Assembly: GCF_030035605.1 (NCBI RefSeq)
Contig: NZ_CP106736.1
Coordinates: forward strand, 2,294,001-2,358,000
Length of the DNA: 64,000 nucleotides
Direction: 5' to 3'
From: Silvimonas soli
Lineage (GTDB): Bacteria; Pseudomonadota; Gammaproteobacteria; Burkholderiales; Chitinibacteraceae
Below, in pieces: positions 1 to 8,330 of this stretch; position 1 is the first letter of the stretch; each line of letters starts with the position of its first letter. Under the pieces are notes generated by a model. It searched no databases, was not told the DNA's origin, and saw nothing but the letters and a program-made list of their open reading frames with translations. The position numbers were made by a program, and so were the translations under genes.

Positions 1-83
1 CACAGCTCTGGAACGGGAGCGCCGCCCTCGGCCTGCTTGAGAATGGCAATGATCTGGCTGTCGGAAAAGCGTGAGCGCTTCAT
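1..83 (-). CDS. IS3-family transposase OrfA, N-terminal fragment (runs off the window)
   Basis: Reading leftward from ATG at 83-81, the peptide starts MKRSRFSDSQIIAILKQAEG and continues GAPVPEL. This is the classic N-terminus of IS3/IS407-type OrfA, a small helix-turn-helix protein that binds the insertion-sequence ends and, after programmed frameshifting with OrfB, forms the transposase. An AGGAAG ribosome-binding site sits 6 bases upstream of the start. Only 27 codons are visible, so whether the element is intact cannot be judged. Confidence 0.75.
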   Translation of the reverse strand, partial: MKRSRFSDSQIIAILKQAEGGAPVPEL

Positions 84-154
84 GCAAAACTTCCTCGATG
101 GTTCAGGGAGAAAATTCTACTTCTGGCGACGATTAATTTCCGGGGGGATTACCA
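1..154 (-). mobile_element. End of an IS3-family (IS407-like) insertion sequence, cut by the window edge
   Basis: The terminal inverted repeat appears to lie at about 128-154; read on the minus strand it begins TGGTAATCCCCCCGG and continues into GAAATTAATCG, resembling IS407-group ends. The orfA start codon lies about 70 bases inside. Immediately outside the end (from 155) a composite repeat begins in mid-element, so the element seems to have inserted into that repeat. The other end and any target duplication are outside the window. Confidence 0.65.
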
Positions 155-292
155 GGGATGCAAGTTGCAGCGGGGGAAACGAACAGACTGCTGACCGGCG
201 TTCTCTGCGCGCATCCTGCGTTCCCTCGGTCGGTCGGAGCCTAAGGTCTCCGACTCTCGGCCGGCGACGTTTGCAGGTTGCTTGCCAGCAGC
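155..292. repeat. Composite intergenic repeat, right-hand portion only (copy A)
   Basis: The stretch shares long near-identical blocks with 12129-12382 and 31258-31543: the block beginning GAAACGAACAGACTG, then GCGTTCCCTCGGTCGG, a GTCGGAG...CTCCGAC stem, and a pyrimidine-rich GTTTGCC-like end. The left half, with the thymine-rich CTTTTCTTTG palindrome, is missing because the IS end abuts it. Confidence 0.7.
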
Positions 293-305
293 AGTCCCGA
301 CGTCA

Positions 306-415
306 GTAGCCCGGATGAAGCGAAGCGAGAATCCGGGGTTGCAATGCATCAACCGGCCACCCTGCTGGCCATCGCCAGTTTGGCCTCCCGGATTGCTTCG
401 CGAATCCGGGCTACA
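306..415. repeat. REP-like palindromic repeat pair (GTAGCCCGGATGAAGCG family)
   Basis: A forward unit (GTAGCCCGGATGAAGCG, then AAGCGAGAATCCGGGG) is followed about 60 bases later by a degraded inverted unit ending CCGGGCTACA. The same family recurs at 8022, 9739, 12486, 19258, 22531, 31555 and 52211, always between genes. Apart from repeats A and this pair, nothing else is seen in the 155-478 gap. Confidence 0.75.
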
Positions 416-478
416 AACCCGCATTCGCTCCGGTCCAGGGGCTCGCCAAGCCGCCCATATAATATTCCCGCTCTGCGC

Positions 479-1036
479 TTACTTCACCTCAAACGCCTCG
501 CCCGTCGCAAAAAACTGCCCACCCGCAATGTAATGAATCGACCGACGTAGCGGGTCTTCCTCAGCCTGCCAATGGCCGTTTTCAAATGCGCGTGGGTCGG
601 CGTGGGCGGCTACGACTTCACCGATAAACATGTCGTAAGTCTGCTGATTATGCGGTTCCTGGATCACCTTGCATTCCAGCCAGCCCAGACATCCTTCCAC
701 CAGCGGCGCGCCGATTTTGCTGGCGGCGAAATACTGTAGGCCACTGTTGGCAAATTTGTCGCCATCGCGGCCAGAACTGGAGCCGACTGCCAACGTTTGC
801 GCCGCCAGTGCCCGGCTGGGGATGTTCAGTGCGAACTCGCCTGAGGCATCGACCAACTCGCGGGTGAGGGTGGCTTTATCGATAATGACTAGCATTTTGG
901 GCGGGTCAAAATCCAGCGGCATGGCCCAAGCGGCGGCCATCACGTTGTGCTGGCCGTTGTGGGCGCTGGTGACCAGCACGGTGGGGCCGTGGTTAAGCAG
1001 GCGGTAGGATTTGGCGAGTTCGACCGGAGTGCGCAT
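479..1036 (-). CDS. Flavin reductase family protein
   Basis: A 185-residue protein of the flavin-reductase-like FMN-binding fold: a single-domain split barrel that reduces or binds FMN with NAD(P)H, often as the small partner of a monooxygenase. Recognisable family stretches are GPTVLVTSAHNG, VMAAAWAMPLDFDPP and FALNIPS in the N-terminal half and the C-terminal DPLRRSIHYIAGGQFF. The reading frame is open further upstream to 1159, but that would overlap the next gene by about 60 bases. ATG at 1036 (MRTPVELAKSYR) starts where homologues begin. No monooxygenase is adjacent, so the partner is unknown. Confidence 0.75.
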   Translation of the reverse strand: MRTPVELAKSYRLLNHGPTVLVTSAHNGQHNVMAAAWAMPLDFDPPKMLVIIDKATLTRELVDASGEFALNIPSRALAAQTLAVGSSSGRDGDKFANSGLQYFAASKIGAPLVEGCLGWLECKVIQEPHNQQTYDMFIGEVVAAHADPRAFENGHWQAEEDPLRRSIHYIAGGQFFATGEAFEVK

Positions 1037-1097
1037 ATATTCAATCCAGAAATCAGCAGGGAAGGTATTCTTTATGGTGGGGTAACAAGCGGCGGGA

Positions 1098-2357
1098 TCA
1101 AGTGTGCTTTTGCGCCAGCCACTGCACCGCGCCGCTACCTGCCGCGCGGCCACTGGCAAAGCAGGCTGTCAGCAGATAGCCGCCGGTGGGAGCTTCCCAA
1201 TCGAGCATCTCGCCAGCGCAGAATACGCCGGGCAAGCGCTGCAGCATCAAGTGTCGGTCCATGGCCTCGAAAGTGATACCCCCGGCGGTGCTGATCGCTT
1301 CGTCCAATGGCCGCGGAGCGGTCAGGCGAATTGGCAGCGCCTTGATGGTACGGGCCAGTTTGAGTGGATTGGCGAATTCTTCCTTGCTCAGCATTTCGCG
1401 TAGCAAACCCGCTTTGACGCCGGTAATGCCCAGTTTGCTTTGCAGGTGGCTGGATAACGAGCGCGAACCGCGGGGCAGGGCGACTTCGGTGGTGACTCGT
1501 TCCAGGCTACGACCCGGCGCCAGATCGACATAAATGGTGGCGCTGCCTTGCTGGTTGATCTGGTCGCGGATGCGGGCCGAAAATGCATAAACCAGGCTGC
1601 CTTCGATGCCGGTTTGTGTCACCACAAATTCACCCGGTTTGGCGTGGGTTTCACCGCTGGCGCTGGTGAACGACAATGCCACTGATTTGAGCGGAACCCC
1701 GGCAAATTTGTCCGCAAATATCGGAGTCCAGCCCACGTCAAACCCGCAATTTGACGCTTGCAGCGGGGCGATCTCGACTCCGCGTTCCGCCAGCAATGGC
1801 ACCCACGCGCCGTCCGACCCGAGCCGGGACCAGCTACCGCCACCCAATGCCAGCACCACCGCGTCAGCCTGGATGGTTCGCTGGCCCTGCATCGTGGCGA
1901 AGCGCAGGCTGCCGGCGGCATCCCAGCCGAGCCAGCGGTGGCGCACATGAAAGCTCACGCCAGATTCTTTAAGCCGGTGCAGCCACGCCCGCAATAGTGG
2001 CGCGGCTTTCATTTCCTTGGGAAAAACCCGCCCGGAGGTGCCGACAAAGGTCTGGATGCCCAGTTCATGAATCCAGGCTTGTAGCTGATCGGGCGTAAAC
2101 GCCGAGATCAGCGGTGTCAGTGCGGAACTGCGCTGGGCATAGCGTTGCAGGAAAGGACCAATCGGCTCGGAATGGGTGATATTCATGCCGCCCACGCCCG
2201 CCAGCAAAAACTTGCGTCCAACCGAGGGCATGGCATCAAACACCATGACTCTCGCGCCGCTGGCGGCAATGACCTCGGCCGCCATCAAGCCAGCCGGGCC
2301 GCCGCCAATAATGGCCACTACAGGCGTTGCCACAACAGAAGAAGGGGATGCAGGCAT
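1098..2357 (-). CDS. BaiN/HI0933-type NAD(P)/FAD-dependent oxidoreductase (TIGR03862-like)
   Basis: A flavoprotein of 419 residues. The N-terminus has the dinucleotide-binding GGGPAGLMAAEV motif, followed by the HI0933-family signature region GVGGMNITHSEP. The C-terminus has the FAD-contacting FCAGEMLDWEAPTGGYLL. Length and motifs match the HI0933/BaiN family, whose best-known member reduces bile-acid intermediates; the physiological substrate in proteobacteria is not established. ATG at 2357 was chosen; a TTG 30 bases upstream is also in frame and neither has a clear Shine-Dalgarno. It lies 61 bases upstream of the flavin reductase on the same strand, so the two may be co-transcribed. Confidence 0.8.
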   Translation of the reverse strand: MPASPSSVVATPVVAIIGGGPAGLMAAEVIAASGARVMVFDAMPSVGRKFLLAGVGGMNITHSEPIGPFLQRYAQRSSALTPLISAFTPDQLQAWIHELGIQTFVGTSGRVFPKEMKAAPLLRAWLHRLKESGVSFHVRHRWLGWDAAGSLRFATMQGQRTIQADAVVLALGGGSWSRLGSDGAWVPLLAERGVEIAPLQASNCGFDVGWTPIFADKFAGVPLKSVALSFTSASGETHAKPGEFVVTQTGIEGSLVYAFSARIRDQINQQGSATIYVDLAPGRSLERVTTEVALPRGSRSLSSHLQSKLGITGVKAGLLREMLSKEEFANPLKLARTIKALPIRLTAPRPLDEAISTAGGITFEAMDRHLMLQRLPGVFCAGEMLDWEAPTGGYLLTACFASGRAAGSGAVQWLAQKHT

Positions 2358-2515
2358 GGAGAAAATCCGGATCAAGGCATGTTTCAAAGCAGGTATTCTA
2401 CAGCCCGCACAGGCTTGCCCGCTGACTGGTCGTGCCTTGGGCTGCGCAGAAAGGCTGGCAGCGAGTAAACTGCCGCACTTCTCACCCCTTACACCTGATT
2501 CAGGCCGGAGCCGCA

Positions 2516-3052
2516 GTGGCGCTTAAATCCACCATTTTCAAAGCCGAGTTGTCGATTGCTGATATGGATCGCGGCTACTACGGCACGCATAACCTGACCA
2601 TCGCCCGCCATCCTTCCGAAACCGACGAGCGCATGATGCTGCGCTTGCTGGCGTTTGCGCTGCACGCTTCAGAAACACTGGAGTTCGGCCGTGGCATCAG
2701 CGACGAAGAAGACCCGTCGATCTGGCAGCGTACGCTGACCGACGAGATCGAATTGTGGATTGATCTGGGCGTGCAGGACGAAAAGCGCATCAAGCGCGCC
2801 GCGCAGCGTGCCGATCAAGCGTGGATTTACGCTTATGGCGGTTCGGCGGTGGATATCTGGTTTGGCAAAAATGCTTCCGAGATCAACCGCTTCGACAACC
2901 TGCATGTGGTGACGCTGGACCCCGCCACGCTGACCGCATTGGCCGGTCTGGCCGAGCGCACCATGCAACTGCAATGCACGATCCAGGACGGCGAAATCTG
3001 GATGTCTACCGATAAAGACAATATCCAGGTAGTGCTGCGCACATTGAAGTAA
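2516..3052 (+). CDS. yaeQ: YaeQ family protein
   Basis: Recognised by a close match to E. coli YaeQ along its whole length (178 residues): ALKSTIFKAELSIADMDR at the start, then LTIARHPSETDERMMLRLLAF, ELWIDLGVQDEKRIKRA and TIQDGEIWMSTDKDN. The family has a restriction-endonuclease-like (PD-(D/E)XK) fold, and its cellular role is not settled. GTG at 2516 gives the family's start and has GGAG five bases upstream; a longer in-frame start at 2432 would add 28 residues with no counterpart in the family. Confidence 0.88.
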   Translation: MALKSTIFKAELSIADMDRGYYGTHNLTIARHPSETDERMMLRLLAFALHASETLEFGRGISDEEDPSIWQRTLTDEIELWIDLGVQDEKRIKRAAQRADQAWIYAYGGSAVDIWFGKNASEINRFDNLHVVTLDPATLTALAGLAERTMQLQCTIQDGEIWMSTDKDNIQVVLRTLK

Positions 3053-3217
3053 CGCCATAAAACGCTGCCGTACCGTAGCAGGGTGAACATCCGCGCCTTG
3101 GGAAATGGGCAATCAGGGCATATGTTGAAATGGTTTGGTTCTTTGGGTTTGGCGGCGCTATCCCGTAAGCTTGTCCGATACCCGATCAAAATAATTCAAA
3201 ACCTGCCGGAGACCCTG

Positions 3218-4795
3218 ATGCGCCTGAAGACGTTCGCGTTGCTCGTTACCACCTTGCCCGCACTGGCCTTGGCCAAACCGCTGACTGTTTGTACGGATGC
3301 CAATCCCGAAGGCTTTGACTTCGTCCAGTATTACTCGTTGGTCACGACCAATGCCTCGGCCGACGTGCTGTTCAGCCGCCTGGTGGATTACGACTCTACG
3401 ACCAGCAAGGTGGTGCCCGGCGTGGCCGAGAGCTGGGCGGTGAGCGACGATGGCGAAACCTGGACCTTCAAGCTGCGCAAAGACGTGCAATTTGGCACGA
3501 CCGACTGGTTCAAACCCGCGCGCACCCTGAATGCCGATGACGTGGTGTTTACGTTTGATCGCATGCTCAACACGCAAAGCGCCTGGTACAAGACCTCGCC
3601 CAACGGCTACCCTACCGCGCAATCGCTGCAATTGCCCAAACTGGTCAAGGCCGTGAAAAAGGTCGATGACAACACGGTGCAGTTCCAGCTGAACTACCCG
3701 GATGCCACCTTCCTGCAAACGCTGACCATGGGCTTTGCCTCGATCTATTCGGCGGAATACGCCAACAAGCTGGGCGTGGCCAAAGCTGGTGACCTGAACA
3801 CCAAGCCGGTCGGCAGCGGGCCGTTTGTGCTCAAGAGCTTCCAGAAAGATGCGGTGATCCGTTACGACGCCAACCCGGCGTATTACGGCGGCAAGCCCAA
3901 AGCCGAGAAACTGATCTACGCGATTACGCCAGACGCCACCGTACGCCTGCAGCGGATCAAAGCCGGCGAATGCCAGATTGCGCTGGCGCCCAAGCCGCTG
4001 GATATCCAGGCCGCGCGGGGCGACAAGAATCTGAAAGTGGTGGAGAACTCAGCTTTCATGACCGCGTTTGTGGCCATCAACAGCCAGCACAAGCCGCTGG
4101 ATAACCCGCTGGTGCGCCAGGCCATCAACACCGCGTTTGACGCCAAAACCTATCTGAAAGTGGTGTTCGACGGCACCGCGCAAGACGCCAGCCGCCCGTA
4201 TCCGCCCAATACCTGGAGCTTTGACAAAGACCTGGGCGATTACAACTATGACCCGGTCAAGGCCAAAGAATTGTTGAAGAAAGCCGGTCTACCCAACGGT
4301 TTCGAGACCACCATCTGGACGCGCCCAACTGGCAGCGTGTTGAACCCGAACCCCAAAGCGGGCGCCGAGTTATTGCAATCTGACCTGGCCAAAGTAGGTA
4401 TCAAAGCCACCATCAAAACCATTGAATGGGGCGAGTTGATCAAGCGCGGCAAGGCGGGCGAACACGATCTGCTGTTTATGGGCTGGGCTGGCGACAACGG
4501 TGATCCGGATAACTTCTTCACGCCGCAATTCAGCTGCGCGGCCGTGCAATCGGGTACCAACTTTGCGCGCTATTGCGATCCGCAACTGGACAAGCTGATT
4601 ACCGACGGCAAACGCACCGCCGATCTGGCCCAGCGCACAAAGATTTACCGCAACGCGCAGAAGATCATTTTTGATCAGGCGGTGTGGGTGCCGCTGGCTT
4701 ATCCGACGGCCTATGCGATTACGCGTTCCAATGTGACTGGCTACCACGTTAGCCCGTTTGGGCGGCAGGACTTTGCGGGTGTATCGGTGAATTGA
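3218..4795 (+). CDS. DppA-like periplasmic dipeptide/oligopeptide-binding protein (SBP family 5)
   Basis: A 525-residue solute-binding protein with a Sec signal peptide (MRLKTFALLVTTLPALALA, cleavage about residue 19). The body aligns well with E. coli DppA: NPEGFDF, LVDYD, GVAESWAVSDDGETWTFKLR, NADDVVFTFDR, GSGPFVLKSF and MGWAGDNGDPDNFF with FSCAA. Known DppA proteins deliver dipeptides or haem to a DppBCDF transporter. No permease or ATPase genes are near, so it is an orphan binding protein and its transporter must be elsewhere. The start at 3218 has GGAG upstream; an open extension to 3083 lacks family support. Confidence 0.85.
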   Translation: MRLKTFALLVTTLPALALAKPLTVCTDANPEGFDFVQYYSLVTTNASADVLFSRLVDYDSTTSKVVPGVAESWAVSDDGETWTFKLRKDVQFGTTDWFKPARTLNADDVVFTFDRMLNTQSAWYKTSPNGYPTAQSLQLPKLVKAVKKVDDNTVQFQLNYPDATFLQTLTMGFASIYSAEYANKLGVAKAGDLNTKPVGSGPFVLKSFQKDAVIRYDANPAYYGGKPKAEKLIYAITPDATVRLQRIKAGECQIALAPKPLDIQAARGDKNLKVVENSAFMTAFVAINSQHKPLDNPLVRQAINTAFDAKTYLKVVFDGTAQDASRPYPPNTWSFDKDLGDYNYDPVKAKELLKKAGLPNGFETTIWTRPTGSVLNPNPKAGAELLQSDLAKVGIKATIKTIEWGELIKRGKAGEHDLLFMGWAGDNGDPDNFFTPQFSCAAVQSGTNFARYCDPQLDKLITDGKRTADLAQRTKIYRNAQKIIFDQAVWVPLAYPTAYAITRSNVTGYHVSPFGRQDFAGVSVN

Positions 4796-4918
4796 TGAGG
4801 TTTGGGTGGGAGGGCCAATATGGCTTCGCCCACCTGCACCACCTTTGACGCGGACTACCCCGGCGCGGTTTTCTCCCGTTAACGCCGAACTGGCGTGCCG
4901 CGCAGGACTGCCTATCCG

Positions 4919-5548
4919 TCAGTCCCGCTGCACTTGGGCAAACGCAAATCCTTGCGGGTGGCCTGGCTGCATGGCCTGGTTGATCCACAGCATGGCCAGC
5001 GGCTCCAGCAAGCGCGCGGCTCGCAACGGACCGGCGTCGATTGCATCAAAACCAAGGTCCGCTACCAGTTGCAGTACAACGGGCTTGAGTTCCTCGTCGT
5101 CCCCGGCGACAAACATCATGGCTTTGGGCTGAAAAGCATGCGCGTGGGGGATATTCTCTATCCCGGTCTGGTTCAAGGTTTTGAACACGCTGGCACCGGT
5201 TGCACCTGCCGCAATTTGCTCGCCTGCCGATGTATCAAATCCGAGTGTGAGCTCAAGCCCGTTTGGGCCCATGGCCAGTGGATTGGTGCAGTCGATCACG
5301 ATCAAGCCAGTCAGATCGCCCAAGGCCGTGAGCGCCGACTGGGCAATCGGGTAAGGCACCGCCAGCACCACAACCTCGGCATCACGCCGCTCGTTGGCCG
5401 GTTGTAGTCGTTCACGCGGCAGTTCTGCGTGTTTTGGGCTGTCCGGGGCGCTCACCCCAAACCGTACATCATGCCCGCAGGCCAGCCAGGCTTTTCCCAG
5501 GATAGTACCCACTTGCCCGGCACCGATAATCAGAATTCGTTGTGTCAT
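4919..5548 (-). CDS. NADPH-dependent F420 reductase-like / NAD(P)-binding oxidoreductase
   Basis: A 209-residue Rossmann protein. The N-terminus MTQRILIIGAGQVGTILGKAW carries the GxGxxG nucleotide-binding turn, and the middle VIDCTNPLAMGPNGLEL followed by GASVFKTLNQTG matches the coenzyme F420-dependent NADP oxidoreductase family (PF03807). In organisms without F420 such proteins are usually annotated as NADPH-dependent reductases of unknown substrate. ATG at 5548 has GGAG about ten bases upstream. It lies 193 bases downstream of a LysR gene on the same strand, so that regulator could control it, but nothing in the sequence shows this. Confidence 0.75.
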   Translation of the reverse strand: MTQRILIIGAGQVGTILGKAWLACGHDVRFGVSAPDSPKHAELPRERLQPANERRDAEVVVLAVPYPIAQSALTALGDLTGLIVIDCTNPLAMGPNGLELTLGFDTSAGEQIAAGATGASVFKTLNQTGIENIPHAHAFQPKAMMFVAGDDEELKPVVLQLVADLGFDAIDAGPLRAARLLEPLAMLWINQAMQPGHPQGFAFAQVQRD

Positions 5549-5741
5549 GCCGACTTGCTCCGTACGCAGATTTGAAAAGTACCCGATCAACGCCTGATTC
5601 AGCGTGACCACGCCAGTCCGGTATCAGTGTAGTGGCGCATTTCGGCAATCTCGCCAATAAAGGGCTGGATGGCAGCCTGGAATATCGGGCGCGCGCTGGC
5701 GCCTCCATTGTTTATAAGCGTTTTGGCTGCGGTGCTACCAC

Positions 5742-6578
5742 TTACCCTGCTTTCAACGCTGCGCCCATCACCTTCAATGCACTGCGTGAACGTTCATCAT
5801 TCACGCTGCGAAACACGCTCACGCTGGATTTACGCAAACGTGGCAACCCCAAGCGTTCACGCACTGACACAGACCCGGCAGGTGCCACCCGCGCGCACAG
5901 CGGCGCGACCGCCAACCCTGCGGTTACCGCCGCCGCTACGGCGCTGACGCCCCCACCAACAAACACCTCTTGCCATGCGATACCGGCCGCATTAAGCGCT
6001 TCGGTCGCCTGACTGCGCAAGCCGCAAGGGCTGGAAAGCGTGGCGATGCGCAGCGTGGTTTCATGTGGCCAGTCCGGCAGGCCGAACCAGTCCATTTCAT
6101 CGCTGAACAACACCTCGCCATCGCGCCGTTCGCCGTGGCCCAGCACAAAGGCGGCATCCACTTCGCCAGCGTCAAACAGCGCCAGAATTTCTTGCGACAT
6201 GGCAATGCGCACTTCAATGATCAGCGCCGGGTCATGCGTGTTCACTTTAGCCAGCAGGCTGGGCAAGGCCGCACCGGCCACGTGATCGCTAATGCCGATA
6301 CGCAAACGGCGCGGCGGCGCGTGCAGCACTGACCACGCCCGGTCATGCGCGGCCAGCAAATCCCGCGCCGAGTTCAAAAACGCCGTGCCCTCCACCGACA
6401 AACGCACCTGGCGTGGCGTGCGTTCCAGCAGGCGGCGCTCCAGATGCGCTTCCAGCCGTTTCAGTTTCAGGCTGATGGCCGATTGCGTGGTATCGAGCAC
6501 TTCTGCCGCGCGGGTAAAGCTTTGCAAGTCCGCAACCAGCACAAAAGCGTGTACGGCATCCAGATCCAGTGTTTTCAT
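5742..6578 (-). CDS. LysR family transcriptional regulator
   Basis: 278 residues: an N-terminal winged helix-turn-helix (AEVLDTTQSAISLKLKRLEAHL, about residues 25-46) and a C-terminal periplasmic-binding-like effector domain. It diverges from the MFS transporter starting at 6698, the usual layout in which a LysR protein controls the facing gene. The 119-bp intergenic region contains an ATTTCA-N12-TGAAAT inverted repeat (6592-6615) that could be its operator. The ligand cannot be read from sequence. Confidence 0.85.
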   Translation of the reverse strand: MKTLDLDAVHAFVLVADLQSFTRAAEVLDTTQSAISLKLKRLEAHLERRLLERTPRQVRLSVEGTAFLNSARDLLAAHDRAWSVLHAPPRRLRIGISDHVAGAALPSLLAKVNTHDPALIIEVRIAMSQEILALFDAGEVDAAFVLGHGERRDGEVLFSDEMDWFGLPDWPHETTLRIATLSSPCGLRSQATEALNAAGIAWQEVFVGGGVSAVAAAVTAGLAVAPLCARVAPAGSVSVRERLGLPRLRKSSVSVFRSVNDERSRSALKVMGAALKAG

Positions 6579-6591
6579 GATCGTCCGATAG

Positions 6592-6615
6592 ATTTCATAA
6601 ACTCATTACTGAAAT
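6592..6615. promoter_or_regulatory. Candidate LysR operator (ATTTCA-N12-TGAAAT)
   Basis: A six-base perfect inverted repeat with a 12-base spacer lies in the divergent LysR/MFS intergenic region, 14 bases upstream of the LysR start. It fits the interrupted-dyad form of LysR-type operators. There is no other support. Confidence 0.4.
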
Positions 6616-6697
6616 AGTTATCCATATCTGTTTGTTATGGCAAGTCAGTGCGACGATAGGTGCCTGAATCGTTCCTGCATCGCGCCCGGAGGCCAAA

Positions 6698-8002
6698 ATG
6701 AAACCCGACTTGCCACAAGCGGCACTTGCCCAACTCGGGCGCCGCCATCGCTGGAAAGTGCTTGGCGTGGGTGTGGCTGCCAACGCCGCCTTCTCTGCCG
6801 CGTTCGCCGGCATTCCGGCCACTGCCGTAGTGATGCGCGCGCAGTACCAATTGAGTACCGCGCAATTGGGCCTGGTGCTGGGCATGATGGGCTTGGGCGT
6901 CGCCATTAGCGAACTACCCTGGGGCCTGCTGACCGATCGCTGGGGAGATCGGCGCGTATTGTTGCTGGGGCTGTTTGCTACGGCCTTGTGGTTGCTGGCG
7001 CTGGCAGTCTGGGTGGTCCCTGGCCCGTTTCATGCGCCCGGCGTGTCGGTACTGGCGTGTAGCCTGCTGGTGCTGGGCTTGCTGGGTGGCAGTGTGAACG
7101 GCTCCAGCGGTCGCGCCATCATGGCGTGGTTTCGAGAGGGTGAACGTGGCCTCGCCATGAGTATCCGGCAAACCGCCGTGCCCACTGGCGGTGGCTTGGG
7201 CGCACTGATATTGCCAACGCTAGCGCTGGCCCACGGTTATGCTGCGGTCTATATCGGGCTGGCAGTCTTTGGCGGAATAACGGGAACGCTGGCCTGGTTC
7301 TGGATTCACGAACCGCCCACTGTGACCCAACACGCTGCTGCCACAAATGGTGTGGCGCAACCCACGCATGGCCCATTGCGCGATGCCAATATCTGGCGGG
7401 TGGCCATCGCGATTACCTTGCTGTGCGTGCCGCAAGTGGCCGTGCTGACCTTTGCCACGGTGTTTTTGCATGACTTCGCCCACGTCAGCACTTTGACGCT
7501 GAGCGCCACCTTGGTGACCATCCAGTTGTCCGCAGCAGTGGTGCGGGTCTGGAGCGGCCACTGGACAGATAAACACCAGAATCGCCGCACTTATATCCGC
7601 GTTTGCAGCGTGCTCAGTGCGGCTGCTTTTGCCCTGCTGGCGGCGATAGTCCAGTTTGCCGCACGTGAAGGGCAGTGGCTGCTTTACACCACGCCAGTCA
7701 TCATCACCGCGCTGGTACTGGCAGGGATTTGCATTTCCGCCTGGCATGGCGTGGCATATACCGAACTGGCCACGCTGGCTGGCGCCAACCGCGCCGGTAC
7801 CGCGCTGGGGCTGGCCAATACCGGGTGCTTTATCGCCTTCTTCATAGTGCCGTTGTGCATTCCGGCAATTCTGCTGTTTTCTTCGTGGCCGATGGTGTGG
7901 TTGCTGGCTGGGATATTTGCTCTGGCAGCCTTGCCGGTGCTGCCCAAACCGGTGCGCAACGCGGCTATCAGCGGCGTTCTCTCCAAAGTGCGCGTTGTGT
8001 AA
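6698..8002 (+). CDS. Major facilitator superfamily (MFS) transporter
   Basis: A 434-residue inner-membrane protein with about 12 hydrophobic segments. The loop after helix 2 carries the MFS motif A variant GLLTDRWGDRRVLL, and a charged central loop follows the first six helices. A GGAGG Shine-Dalgarno lies 5 bases before the ATG. It is transcribed divergently from the LysR regulator at 5742-6578. The substrate is unknown; the architecture fits cyanate/nitrate-like or drug/metabolite MFS members and the sequence does not decide between them. Confidence 0.82.
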   Translation: MKPDLPQAALAQLGRRHRWKVLGVGVAANAAFSAAFAGIPATAVVMRAQYQLSTAQLGLVLGMMGLGVAISELPWGLLTDRWGDRRVLLLGLFATALWLLALAVWVVPGPFHAPGVSVLACSLLVLGLLGGSVNGSSGRAIMAWFREGERGLAMSIRQTAVPTGGGLGALILPTLALAHGYAAVYIGLAVFGGITGTLAWFWIHEPPTVTQHAAATNGVAQPTHGPLRDANIWRVAIAITLLCVPQVAVLTFATVFLHDFAHVSTLTLSATLVTIQLSAAVVRVWSGHWTDKHQNRRTYIRVCSVLSAAAFALLAAIVQFAAREGQWLLYTTPVIITALVLAGICISAWHGVAYTELATLAGANRAGTALGLANTGCFIAFFIVPLCIPAILLFSSWPMVWLLAGIFALAALPVLPKPVRNAAISGVLSKVRVV

Positions 8003-8021
8003 TCTCGCGATGACCATCCGT

Positions 8022-8140
8022 GGCCGGGATGAAGCGAAGCGAGAATCCGGGGCGGCAATATTGATCTGCTCAAGCGACCATTGAGCCTTGCTGATGGGTG
8101 GCAATCCCGGATTCTCGTCAAGGCTTCATTCGGGCTACAG
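8022..8140. repeat. REP-like inverted repeat pair
   Basis: A forward unit GGGATGAAGCGAAGCGAG running to AATCCGGGG is paired with an inverted unit CCCGGATTCTCGTC leading to CATTCGGGCTACAG about 50 bases on. The head-to-head arrangement could form a long imperfect hairpin after the MFS gene. The remainder of the 8003-8330 gap (8141-8330) shows nothing recognisable except the ribosome-binding site of the next gene. Confidence 0.7.
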
Positions 8141-8330
8141 GTGTTTCAAAGTCGTATGCAAATTCGCATCCTCCGCCTTGCGCCCAACGTGCGGCCCAGC
8201 ATAAAACCGCTGGTCGGGTCGTAATCCCAGGTAAAAGGCCAGAAAATTCATCGTAAAACTGGCCTTTTACCCGCAGTTTGGCGCACCATATCGCCTGTTT
8301 GCGGTAAACGACCCACTTAGCGAGGATGCA

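Noticed and set aside
37..550. Several 80-90-codon frames between the IS end and the flavin reductase gene
   Set aside because: They run through the composite and REP repeats on both strands and have no conserved features.
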